Shown here: in pieces, positions 1 to 9,085 of the stretch
Position numbering within the stretch: position 1 is the first letter of the stretch
How the letters are laid out: every line of letters begins with the position of its first letter
Origin: JASJAR01 sp038530285
GTDB lineage: Bacteria; Pseudomonadota; Alphaproteobacteria; Rhodobacterales; Rhodobacteraceae
Length of the DNA: 64,000 nt
NCBI GenBank assembly: GCA_038530285.1
Contig: JBCBCY010000003.1
Coordinates: forward strand, 124,001-188,000
Direction: 5' to 3'
Translations under genes and position numbers: made by a program
The notes under the pieces: model-generated
Told to the model about the DNA's origin: nothing
The model's database searches: none
Seen by the model: the letters and a program-made list of their open reading frames with translations, nothing else

Positions 1-565
1 GGTGGTTGGTGGGTTCGTCGAGCAGAAGCATGTCGGGGGATTCGAGGAGGAGTTTGCAAAGGGCGACGCGCCTGCGTTCCCCACCGGAAAGGGTGGCGGT
101 GTCAGAGTCGTCGGGCGGGCAGCGCAGCGCCTCCATCGCAACGTCGATCTGGCTGTCGAGGTCCCACAGATTCTGGCTGTCGATCTCATCCTGAAGCGTG
201 GCCATCTCGTCGGCGGTCTCATCGGAGTAGTTCATCGCAAGCTCGTTGAACCGGTCGAGCTTGGCTTTTTTGTCAGCCACTGCGAGCATGACATTGTCAC
301 GCACGCTCAAAGCGTCGTCGAGTTCGGGTTCCTGACTGAGGTAGCCGACTTTGGCGCCCTCTGCGGCCCAGGCTTCGCCGGTAAAGTCCTTATCGATGCC
401 AGCCATGATGCGCATCAGGGTCGATTTGCCGGCACCGTTGACGCCGACAACGCCGATCTTCACGCCGGGTAGGAACGACAAGCGGATGTTTTCAAAGCAC
501 TTCTTGCCACCGGGGTAGGTCTTGGACACGCCGTCCATGTGATAGACGTATTGATAAGCTGCCAT
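1..565 (-). CDS. ettA: EttA-like ABC-F translation factor, 5' part only
   Basis: Reading leftward from an ATG at 565, about 188 N-terminal residues are visible before the window edge cuts the gene. The first ABC domain shows a Walker A (GVNGAGKST), the signature LSGGE and a Walker B ending in LLLDEPTNH, and the frame stops just there. The family is about 550 residues long, so roughly two thirds lies outside the window. EttA-type ABC-F proteins are cytosolic ATPases that bind the ribosomal E site and tune early elongation to energy status. An AGGAGGT ribosome-binding site lies a few bases upstream of the ATG, which supports the start. Another ABC-F paralogue is possible, but the opening residues (MAAYQYVYHMDGVSKTYPGG) are typical of EttA. 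Confidence 0.93.
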   Translation of the reverse strand, partial: MAAYQYVYHMDGVSKTYPGGKKCFENIRLSFLPGVKIGVVGVNGAGKSTLMRIMAGIDKDFTGEAWAAEGAKVGYLSQEPELDDALSVRDNVMLAVADKKAKLDRFNELAMNYSDETADEMATLQDEIDSQNLWDLDSQIDVAMEALRCPPDDSDTATLSGGERRRVALCKLLLESPDMLLLDEPTNH

Positions 566-619
566 GTCGCACCTCCTGGCTTTTTTGTTCGATAGCCGAG
601 GGGAGGGGAGAGGGCAATG

Positions 620-1267
620 TCAGCCGATGAACACCGAGAAAAGCTGATAGCCCACAGCGATTGCGAACAGTGTCAGAACAGCCGATTTTGCCATCGTAAC
701 CGTCAGCGGCAAGGTGCCGAACGGAATGGCCTTTTCAACCAGTGTTCGGGCGTCGGCGTTTGGGCTGTTGCCGGCAAAGGGCGCATAGCCAAGGGTTGAA
801 AAAAGCTGCGCGCTGGCCCGGTTTTCCGGCCAGATCGATGCGGCGAAACTCGTGGTCCCTGCAAGGGCCTCGCGGTGTTCCATCGCCCCGACAAGGGCGC
901 GGCCCAAACCGGAGCGGCGGTGTTCCGGCGCGATTGAAACGTCGCCAACAATCGCTGCATAGGGACCGACCTGGTTGCTGTAGCGCGTGTAGGCGATATG
1001 GCCTTCGACGCGGCCATCAACCTCGGCGACAAGAACAACACTTTGGTCCCGCCCCAGAAGCCCGCCCAGCCATGCCAAAGGGCTGGTCAGGTCGGATAAA
1101 TAGTCGTCAATGAACGGGCCGCCGACTTTGAAAGTCTCTTCGCGCGCTTTGTGTTCCGCAAAGGTGATCTGATGATTGCGACGTATCGCGTCGAAATCCC
1201 TCCGACGGGCGGAGCGAACACGGACGCCTTTGGTCCTGGACAATTCATGTGTAGCAATGTCTGCCAT
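620..1267 (-). CDS. GNAT N-acetyltransferase with hydrophobic C-terminal tail
   Basis: The 215-residue product starts at MADIATHE. The open frame continues further upstream, but that part lies over the divergent permease gene and does not look like protein. The GNAT fold is shown by a conserved beta4-alpha3 segment with an RRSGLGRAL acetyl-CoA loop around residues 115-125, followed by the usual ENRASAQLFSTLGY helix. The last 25 residues form one hydrophobic stretch (AVLTLFAIAVGYQLFSVFIG), so the enzyme may be membrane-tethered. The substrate is unknown. It is followed 54 bp later by ettA on the same strand, and the permease upstream is divergent. Confidence 0.8.
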   Translation of the reverse strand: MADIATHELSRTKGVRVRSARRRDFDAIRRNHQITFAEHKAREETFKVGGPFIDDYLSDLTSPLAWLGGLLGRDQSVVLVAEVDGRVEGHIAYTRYSNQVGPYAAIVGDVSIAPEHRRSGLGRALVGAMEHREALAGTTSFAASIWPENRASAQLFSTLGYAPFAGNSPNADARTLVEKAIPFGTLPLTVTMAKSAVLTLFAIAVGYQLFSVFIG

Positions 1268-1349
1268 GCAATGGGCATAGCCCATCCAATGGGCAAAATT
1301 ATGGCGCCTGGTCTTTCGGTCGGTCCGCCAGGATGCGAAGGTGCCCAGG

Positions 1350-2135
1350 ATGACAAAATGGCGAGACACCAAGGACCACGCGGTGCTGTTGGTCGGGGTC
1401 GTGGTGATGGGCTTGCCTTTGTGGCTGGCTTTGGTGGCCGCGACCCGGACCGGAGACATCGGGCTTATTCCGGGCACAAGCCTTGCGGACAATCTGCAAT
1501 CGCTGGATCGCAGGTTGGAGGCGGCGGGTCCCACATTGGCAGGCATGCTCAAAGTTTCGGGGCTGACGGCCTTTGGAGTCGCATTGGCCTGCACGGTTGT
1601 GAGTTTTCTTGCCGCTTATGTGATGGTGTTTTGCAAGGTCCATGAGGCTTGGTTTTGGGTGTCTCTTGCCACGCTGTATTTTCCGATTGAGGCACGAATG
1701 ATTGCGACGTTCGAGGTGGCCGCGACGCTTGGATTGCACAACACGTTGACCGGTTTGGTTTTCCCAATTCTGCCGCTGGCCGTTGGGACATTTGCCTTTC
1801 GCCAGCAGTTAAAGTCCATGGCGCCAGAGCTCATGGAAGCGGCGCGCCTTGATGCGGCGGGCCCGTTTCGGTTTCTGCGCGACTTTGCCGTGCCACTGTC
1901 GTTGCCGATGATCGGGGCGGTGTTTGCGATCAGCTTCGTGCTGGGGTGGAACCAGTTTTTGTGGCCATTGATGGTGTCAGTCGACAATTCACAATTCACC
2001 TTGATGCGCGGCTTCGGCCTTGTGCGGAGCGGAAGTGGTGCGAGCTTTGTCCTGGCGGCGATTTCCCTTTTGCCTCCCTTGGTGCTTTTGACGATCGCAA
2101 TGGCGTGGATCACGCGGGTTCAAAAGCCGCGCTAG
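1350..2135 (+). CDS. UgpE-like carbohydrate/glycerol-phosphate ABC permease, orphan
   Basis: The product of about 261 residues has a hydrophobic N-terminal segment and several further membrane segments. The cytoplasmic EAA loop (EAARLDAAGPFRFLRDFAVP) is near residue 170, and a GWNQFLWPL segment is shared with UgpE. This is the MalG/UgpE subfamily that imports sn-glycerol-3-phosphate or sugars with a partner permease, a binding protein and an ATPase. None of those partners is adjacent: a GNAT gene is divergent upstream and a GGDEF-EAL gene is convergent downstream. The ATG at 1350 is preferred over the GTG at 1341 because AAGG sits at proper spacing. Its stop overlaps the stop of the next gene by 4 nt. 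Confidence 0.85.
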   Translation: MTKWRDTKDHAVLLVGVVVMGLPLWLALVAATRTGDIGLIPGTSLADNLQSLDRRLEAAGPTLAGMLKVSGLTAFGVALACTVVSFLAAYVMVFCKVHEAWFWVSLATLYFPIEARMIATFEVAATLGLHNTLTGLVFPILPLAVGTFAFRQQLKSMAPELMEAARLDAAGPFRFLRDFAVPLSLPMIGAVFAISFVLGWNQFLWPLMVSVDNSQFTLMRGFGLVRSGSGASFVLAAISLLPPLVLLTIAMAWITRVQKPR

Positions 2136-3988
2136 CCGGCGGTTGCGACGGGGGCAAGAAGATCGCTCGCCCCGTTTTCGATCCAGGCCACAAAAGCGGC
2201 TTTTTCCATTGGGCGGGCATATCCGAACCCTTGGAACTTTTGGCAGCCATGTTGGGCAAAGAATTCCGCTTGATCATAGGTTTCAATGCCTTCCACACAG
2301 ACTTCGATCGACAGTTCGTGAGCCAGTTGCAGAATTGACCCGGCGATCAGGCTGGCGGGGCGACGCGATGAGACGTCTTTGCTAAGGGATCGGTCAATTT
2401 TGATTCCCGACACATCCAATTGCCCCAGATGCGCGAGACCCGCATAGCCGGTCCCAAAGTCGTCGAGGAACACCTTTATGCCCATTTGGCGCAGCATCGA
2501 GATGCAATCTGCGGCGGGGCTGTCGGTGGCATCAGGCCCGAAAAGGGTGGTTTCAAGAACTTCGATGATCAGCGCGTCAGTTGGCAGGGCATGCGCATCA
2601 AGGAGCTTCTGGAGCCTGTGGCGAAAGTCGCTTTGCCCCAACGTGTCGGGGGCAACGTTGAACGCACCGCACAGGATGTGCCCCCGGGCGCGCAACTCAG
2701 ACGTCAACTGTGCCGCGGCGGCTGCGGCGCGAAAATCAATGTCGGGCAGGCGTTTCAGGCGGGACGCGATGTCAAGAAACTGGCCGGGCAAAAGAAGCTC
2801 GTTCTCGGTGCGCCGCCAACGCACCAGGGTCTCAAATCCCACAGGCGTCATATCCGGAGCGCCGATAATGGGTTGAAACAGAAACTCAAGTTTGTCGTGA
2901 TCCAGCGCGGCTATGAAGTCGTCTACCATCGCGCTTTCGGCTTCTTTGCGGGCGTGCAACGACGCGTCATATCGCATGATTGCGGGGGCGCCGGGGACCT
3001 TGGCTTCGTAGAGCGCAAAATCTGCCATCCGAATGAGATCTGGGATCAATGTATCGACCGTGTCAGCCGCCGCCAGGCCAATCGAGGCGCGCGGTTCGAG
3101 GGCATTTGTGTTCCAAGCCAGGGTCGTGGTGATGCGTTCAAGAAGGGTGTCGGCCATGTATTCAAGGGCGGCAAGATCGCCAACGCCCGGGCAGGCGCAC
3201 AAGAATTCGTCACCGCCGACGCGGCAAGAGATGCTGCCGGCCGGCAGAGCGGCGCGAATAGACTCGGCTGCATGGATCAAAATTGCGTCCCCCGCAGCAT
3301 GTCCCAGCGTATCATTGACGGTTTTGAACTTGTCGAGATCGATATACATGACCCCAATCTTTCCGTGTTCGTGCAGCGCAGCGGCGGCACGTGTCTGGAA
3401 AGCAGCCCGGTTTGACAGGCCGGTCAGGACGTCATGGGTTGCGGCATGGTGAAGTTCCGCCTTGGTGCGTTCAAGCTCTTCCTCGCGGTTGACCTGTTCG
3501 GTCACATCGCGCGACACCAGAATGACCCGCTGTTCGCCTGCGTCAGTCTGGATGAGCGACAGGTTGAATTCGTGCCAGAAGCGCTCGCCATTCTTGCGCA
3601 TGTTCAACCGGCGTGTGAGTTCGTGAAACTCGTCCGCATCGGGATCAAACACGAAGTTCATAATCTCCGCGTCGCTGGGACGCGTTTCGGGTGGAAAGCA
3701 GTATTCCTGTGGACGGCGGCCCAAAATCTCTTCAAGCCGGTAGCCCATGATCCGGCAATAGGCATCATTGGCCCAGAGAATGCGCCCTTGCATGTCCTGG
3801 TACACGAGTCCGTCGTTTGCGTGCTGTGCGACCGCTCTCAGGATTTTTTCGCTGTCGTATAAGGCGCGCCGATCGGAGGCGGCGGCGGCACGATTTTGGG
3901 ACCGCAAAAGGGACCATGCGCGCGTGATCCCCAATGCGACTACAAGAACGCCAGCCAAGGCAAGTGTTGCCATATCTTCGATCACCAT
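2132..3988 (-). CDS. Membrane-anchored PAS-GGDEF-EAL cyclic-di-GMP protein
   Basis: The product is about 618 residues. One N-terminal membrane segment (ATLALAGVLVVALGITRAW) is followed by a PAS domain (about residues 40-160), a GGDEF domain (about 170-335, intact motif VGGDEFL) and an EAL domain (about 350-600). In the EAL domain the signature reads ETL instead of EAL. Other catalytic positions are present: an Asn in FNVAP, the Glu of EVLET, DDFGTGYAG, KIDRSL, VEGIET and the Gln of QGFGYARP. It is therefore likely bifunctional, making and hydrolysing c-di-GMP under PAS control. The start at 3988 is preferred because residues encoded further upstream look non-protein-like, and 3973 is also possible. 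Confidence 0.9.
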   Translation of the reverse strand: MVIEDMATLALAGVLVVALGITRAWSLLRSQNRAAAASDRRALYDSEKILRAVAQHANDGLVYQDMQGRILWANDAYCRIMGYRLEEILGRRPQEYCFPPETRPSDAEIMNFVFDPDADEFHELTRRLNMRKNGERFWHEFNLSLIQTDAGEQRVILVSRDVTEQVNREEELERTKAELHHAATHDVLTGLSNRAAFQTRAAAALHEHGKIGVMYIDLDKFKTVNDTLGHAAGDAILIHAAESIRAALPAGSISCRVGGDEFLCACPGVGDLAALEYMADTLLERITTTLAWNTNALEPRASIGLAAADTVDTLIPDLIRMADFALYEAKVPGAPAIMRYDASLHARKEAESAMVDDFIAALDHDKLEFLFQPIIGAPDMTPVGFETLVRWRRTENELLLPGQFLDIASRLKRLPDIDFRAAAAAAQLTSELRARGHILCGAFNVAPDTLGQSDFRHRLQKLLDAHALPTDALIIEVLETTLFGPDATDSPAADCISMLRQMGIKVFLDDFGTGYAGLAHLGQLDVSGIKIDRSLSKDVSSRRPASLIAGSILQLAHELSIEVCVEGIETYDQAEFFAQHGCQKFQGFGYARPMEKAAFVAWIENGASDLLAPVATAG

Positions 3989-4173
3989 GGAGCGAGACGC
4001 CTCAGACCCTTGAACCCAGTTTTGCAAACACAGGCCCGTCTCTACCGCACCGTTTCTGAACGCCACCCTTTTGCCGCATGGGTTTTTGCTTCGGATTTGA
4101 TGAAAACCAGCCGCCATTTTCGAAAGCGAACGTCCCGGCCGACGTGGCGGCTCAATTTGTGCAGATGCATTGG

Positions 4174-4202
4174 TTGACAGGGCTGGCGGCTTTGCCTAAA
4201 TG
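4174..4202 (+). promoter_or_regulatory. Sigma-70 type promoter of groESL
   Basis: A perfect -35 box TTGACA (4174-4179) and a -10-like TAAATG (4197-4202) are 17 bp apart. The predicted transcription start falls at the left edge of the CIRCE operator, the usual arrangement for HrcA repression. Confidence 0.7.
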
Positions 4203-4209
4203 CGGGCCG

Positions 4210-4236
4210 TTAGCACTCAACCAGGTCGAGTGCTAA
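4210..4236 (+). promoter_or_regulatory. CIRCE operator (HrcA binding site)
   Basis: A perfect inverted repeat, TTAGCACTC-N9-GAGTGCTAA, lies 33 bp upstream of groES. This is the exact CIRCE consensus recognised by the HrcA repressor, so groESL should be derepressed by heat or unfolded protein. The hrcA gene is not in the window. Confidence 0.97.
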
Positions 4237-4269
4237 AGGATTTAATACCTGAACGAAGGAGCCTATCTG

Positions 4270-4557
4270 ATGGCATTCAAACCGTTGCATGACCGCGTTG
4301 TCGTGCGCCGCACCGAGAGCGATGAGAAGACCACAGGTGGTCTGATCATTCCTGACAGCGCGAAAGAAAAGCCCAGCGAAGGCGAGATCGTCGCGGTTGG
4401 CGAAGGCGCGCGCAAGGATTCCGGCGAGCTGATCGCAATGGCTGTTTCGGCCGGCGACAAGATCCTGTTCGGCAAGTGGTCGGGCACCGAAATCACCCTT
4501 GATGGCGAAGAGCTGTTGATCATGAAGGAAAGCGATATCCTTGGGGTCATCGCCTAA
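4270..4557 (+). CDS. groS: Co-chaperonin GroES (Hsp10)
   Basis: The 95-residue product is of normal family length. It begins MAFKPLHDRVVVRR and carries the mobile-loop region (TTGGLIIPDSAKEKP) near residues 18-33 that docks on GroEL. It forms the heptameric lid of the GroEL folding chamber in the cytosol. A GAAGGAG ribosome-binding site precedes the ATG. It lies 37 bp upstream of groL on the same strand, under the CIRCE operator. Confidence 0.98.
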   Translation: MAFKPLHDRVVVRRTESDEKTTGGLIIPDSAKEKPSEGEIVAVGEGARKDSGELIAMAVSAGDKILFGKWSGTEITLDGEELLIMKESDILGVIA

Positions 4558-4594
4558 GCCTTTCAGTTAAAACTAGAATTCAGGAGACAGCACA

Positions 4595-6238
<1,644 letters not shown>

Positions 6239-6241
6239 GCA

Positions 6242-6261
6242 AAAATCCCGCTTGGGATTTT
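6242..6261 (+). terminator. Hairpin directly after groL
   Basis: A perfect 8-bp stem AAAATCCC/GGGATTTT with a GCTT loop begins 4 nt after the groL stop codon. The A-rich left and T-rich right arms could work in either direction, as a weak terminator or a 3'-end stabiliser. Confidence 0.6.
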
Positions 6262-6325
6262 GCGAGCCCGGCGGACGTTTTCGCAACCGCGAGGCACGTC
6301 GTTAGGGTTAGCCATCTAAGAACAA

Positions 6326-6351
6326 GGGGTCGCTTCGGCGGCCCCTTTTTT
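6326..6351 (+). terminator. Rho-independent terminator of groESL
   Basis: The stem GGGGTCGC/GCGGCCCC with a TTCG tetraloop is followed by six T. It lies about 90 bp past groL. The stem is almost perfect, with one internal T/G pair. Confidence 0.88.
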
Positions 6352-6452
6352 GCGGGTGCTAGCCAGCCGAGTGAACACGCGTTGGGTCGTTGGGCGGTGT
6401 TCGAAGGGACGAGCGATGTGGCTTGGCGGTCGGGCACCAAGGCGGCGCGCCA

Positions 6453-7121
6453 TTAAAGCAAAGGTTCAAACGCCGTTGCAATGCGGCCCAATATGTCGAC
6501 GGTAGCCTTGCCAAGGCCCTCAAGCGTGTCATCGGGATGAAGCCAGCTTGCGCTGATGTAGATCTGGTCGTCCATCGCCAAAACAGGCAGTTCGCATACC
6601 CCGTCGTCGCAATAGATCACGACGGGCCGGTTCCCCCGGTATGGGCTTACAACCTGACAGCTTGTAGAGCCGGTTCCGGCCGGGCGGGCACAAAGAAAAC
6701 GGTCACCGGCAACACTTTGTGTGCCAGGTTTACCCAAGGTATCGGCGTGAACAGTCGCGTTTTCTTCGGCCACAGCTGCCGTGTCCTGCGCGCTTGTGAC
6801 GGCAAGCGTGGCGAGGGGAAGCGACAGTCTGGCAGGATCGAACTCCACGCGGTGGACCACCGGGATCGGATTGCCATGCCCATCGCTGCCCAGATGTTGG
6901 ACAAAACGACAAAGGCTGCCGGTGGGTTTGAGAAGTCCGACACCGGCCAGGCTTTCGACCCGCAGCAAGGTGCCGCCACGGTTGAGGTGCCCGTTTGCGT
7001 CCGTCAGCCCATAATCGACGAAGCGATAGAAATCCGGGCAGGGCGTGGTCTGTGCCATCGCCGCCGAGGCGAACCCGGCACAGGCTAAGGCAAGGGCGAA
7101 GGTCGAGCGCTTCGACCTCAT
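6453..7121 (-). CDS. Secreted cysteine-containing protein of unknown function
   Basis: The product is about 222 residues with a Sec signal peptide (TFALALACAGFASAAMAQ, cleavage expected near residue 24). The mature part has several cysteines (CPDF, SLCRF, FLCARP, TSCQ, YCDDGVC), so disulfides in the periplasm are likely. I recognise no domain. The start at 7121 gives an ATGA overlap with the stop of the upstream M23 lipoprotein, indicating translational coupling and a shared role in the envelope. It is the last gene of a three-gene leftward operon starting at 8307. Confidence 0.72.
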   Translation of the reverse strand: MRSKRSTFALALACAGFASAAMAQTTPCPDFYRFVDYGLTDANGHLNRGGTLLRVESLAGVGLLKPTGSLCRFVQHLGSDGHGNPIPVVHRVEFDPARLSLPLATLAVTSAQDTAAVAEENATVHADTLGKPGTQSVAGDRFLCARPAGTGSTSCQVVSPYRGNRPVVIYCDDGVCELPVLAMDDQIYISASWLHPDDTLEGLGKATVDILGRIATAFEPLL

Positions 7122-7711
7122 TGGCAGGCCACCGGATGCGTGATCCGAAACGGATCTGCGGGGACCCTGCGCCCAGGATCGAAACATGTGACGCGGCCGG
7201 TGCCCAAAGCCCACAAAGTATTGGGATCGCGGGCATTGGCGGGGTCGCGCCGCTTCCCTATCCAGACTTCGAAGTGCAAATGCGCGATGCCGCCGGCCAG
7301 AACACCACTGCGGCCAAGCGTGCCGATGTGTTGTCCGCGCTGGACCGATGTGCCGGGGGCGACACTGCGGGTCTCAAGGTGCACGTAGCGGGTGACGATC
7401 GGACGACCCGCCCGGTCTTGGCCGTGCGTCAATTCGATTGTGTGGCCGTATGCGGGGTCAAAAAACGAGCGCGTCACGCGGCCCGCTGCTGCGGCAAGAA
7501 CCGGTGTTCCAACGGCTGCGATGAAGTCGGTTCCGATGTGGTCGCCGCCGGTGCCGCGCCGAAACTGCTGCGAAATTGACGGGGCGTTTTTGGGAACGAC
7601 CACGGCGAAGGGCTGAGGCGGCGGGTAAGGTGCCGAGTAGCCGGTCGGGTCCAGTCCGCAGGCGGCTGTGCACACCAGGCCCGCCACGCAGGTAAAGGTC
7701 TTTAAAGACAT
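7118..7711 (-). CDS. M23-family (LytM) peptidase lipoprotein, copy 2
   Basis: The 197-residue product has a short lipoprotein signal with lipobox TAAC near residue 18, so it should be anchored to an envelope membrane. The M23 fold shows the zinc ligand motif HIGTD (H-x3-D), a YVHLET segment and the catalytic HLHFEV motif, all intact. The C-terminus is an extension with two cysteines (VTCFDP and PVACQ) that is also found in the neighbouring copy. M23 enzymes cut peptide cross-links in peptidoglycan. It overlaps the upstream paralogue by 10 bp and the downstream gene by 4 bp. Confidence 0.88.
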   Translation of the reverse strand: MSLKTFTCVAGLVCTAACGLDPTGYSAPYPPPQPFAVVVPKNAPSISQQFRRGTGGDHIGTDFIAAVGTPVLAAAAGRVTRSFFDPAYGHTIELTHGQDRAGRPIVTRYVHLETRSVAPGTSVQRGQHIGTLGRSGVLAGGIAHLHFEVWIGKRRDPANARDPNTLWALGTGRVTCFDPGRRVPADPFRITHPVACQ

Positions 7712-8307
7712 TGCACCGGATAGGTGATGCGAAACGGTCGCTCACTGTAGCTTTGGCTGGGGTCGAAACAGGTGACCCGGCCTACGCCGTCGATCCACAA
7801 AAGCTGCGGATCAAGGGGTTTGAACGTTCCCGGTTTTTCTTCGCGCAAAACCTCGAAGTGCAAGTGAAGAATGCCACCCGCAAGCACGCCCGTCCGCCCA
7901 AGGCCTGCGATCTTCTGGCCCCGTGCCACCATCTGGCCGACCTTTACGTCGCGGGTGTTCAGGTGCCAGTAGCGTGTGCGCCAGCGCCGCCCCGAGGCGT
8001 CGGGCCCGTGTTCGAGGATAAGTTGTGCGCCGTAGAATGGCTCGACAAAGCTGGCATGGACCCGGCCGGCAGCGGGTGCCAGGATCGGTGCGCCCACTGG
8101 GCCTACGACATCAATGCCGAAATGCCCTTCGCCGAAGAGGTCTGGCGAAGGGGGTGGTTTGAACTGCTGGCGGATCGAAGGCGCGTTTGCGGGCATCACC
8201 ACGTCGACAGGTTCAGCCGGCCAGACATAGGCCGTCGACAGGCCGACGGGGGGAAGTTCGCAGGCTGCGAGCAATAGCGCGGCCATCAGCGGGGCACGTA
8301 TTTTCAT
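7702..8307 (-). CDS. M23-family (LytM) peptidase lipoprotein, copy 1
   Basis: The 201-residue product has the lipobox LAAC near residue 16. Zinc motif HFGID, RYWHLNT and HLHFEV are present, so it should be an active zinc metallo-endopeptidase of peptidoglycan. The C-terminal tail (GRVTCFDP ... ITYPVQC) closely matches the downstream gene, which indicates a tandem duplication. MKIRAPL at 8307 is chosen because the signal peptide follows directly. It is the first gene of the leftward operon, divergent from nadD. Confidence 0.88.
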   Translation of the reverse strand: MKIRAPLMAALLLAACELPPVGLSTAYVWPAEPVDVVMPANAPSIRQQFKPPPSPDLFGEGHFGIDVVGPVGAPILAPAAGRVHASFVEPFYGAQLILEHGPDASGRRWRTRYWHLNTRDVKVGQMVARGQKIAGLGRTGVLAGGILHLHFEVLREEKPGTFKPLDPQLLWIDGVGRVTCFDPSQSYSERPFRITYPVQCL

Positions 8308-8414
8308 ACCCCACACAGTGCCATCTGTTTGAAGGGGCTTCCAGACCCCTCATTCAGCGGGGATTTGACATCACGCGGCCCAACAGGCACTCGGCGCCAA
8401 CGAAGGGAGCGAGA

Positions 8415-9038
8415 ATGCAAGGGTTTCCGCTGGCGCGTGCCGGAATGACAATCGGGTTGCTTGGCGGGTCATTCGATCCGCCACACTTGGGGCATGCCCA
8501 TATCACACGCGAGGCGCTGAAGCGGTTTGGCCTTGATCAGGTCTGGTGGCTGGTCACGCCAGGCAATCCCCTGAAGGCGCGCGGTCCGGCTCCGCTGGAC
8601 GCGCGCGTGGCCGCAGCTCGGCGGGTCATCGACCATCCGCGCGTGAAGGTCACCGATCTCGAGCACAGCATTGGCACGAGGTTCACGGCTGAAACCCTTG
8701 GCGCGCTTGGCGCTCACTACCGGGGCGTTCGGTTCGTGTGGCTGATGGGGGCGGACAATCTCGCCGGTTTCCACAAGTGGGACCACTGGTGGGACATCTT
8801 TGCGCAGGTGCCGATTGGGGTTCTGGCGCGCCCCGGTCAACGCATTTCGGCGCGCATGTCGCCGGCAGCCTCTCGTTTCGAGCATGCAAGGCTGCGGGGA
8901 CGCGAAGCGCAACGGCTGGCCTTGGCCCCTTTGCCAGCATGGTGTTTTGTGAACGTGCCGATGCTGGACATCTCATCGACCAAGTTGCGCGAAGCGGGCA
9001 GATGGGCGACGCCAGGTGGCAACATTCCCCGACCATGA
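8415..9038 (+). CDS. nadD: Nicotinate-nucleotide adenylyltransferase NadD
   Basis: The 207-residue product carries the nucleotidyltransferase signature GGSFDPPHLGH near residue 17 and the second conserved motif ISSTKLR near the C-terminus. NadD joins nicotinate mononucleotide and ATP to form deamido-NAD in cytosolic NAD synthesis. GGGAGCGAG is well placed before the ATG at 8415, which excludes the longer open frame. dacB follows 47 bp downstream. Confidence 0.95.
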   Translation: MQGFPLARAGMTIGLLGGSFDPPHLGHAHITREALKRFGLDQVWWLVTPGNPLKARGPAPLDARVAAARRVIDHPRVKVTDLEHSIGTRFTAETLGALGAHYRGVRFVWLMGADNLAGFHKWDHWWDIFAQVPIGVLARPGQRISARMSPAASRFEHARLRGREAQRLALAPLPAWCFVNVPMLDISSTKLREAGRWATPGGNIPRP

Positions 9039-9085
9039 CTAAGGCGTGACTTGTTCTTGTCACTTTGCCCTGCATAGTCACCACT

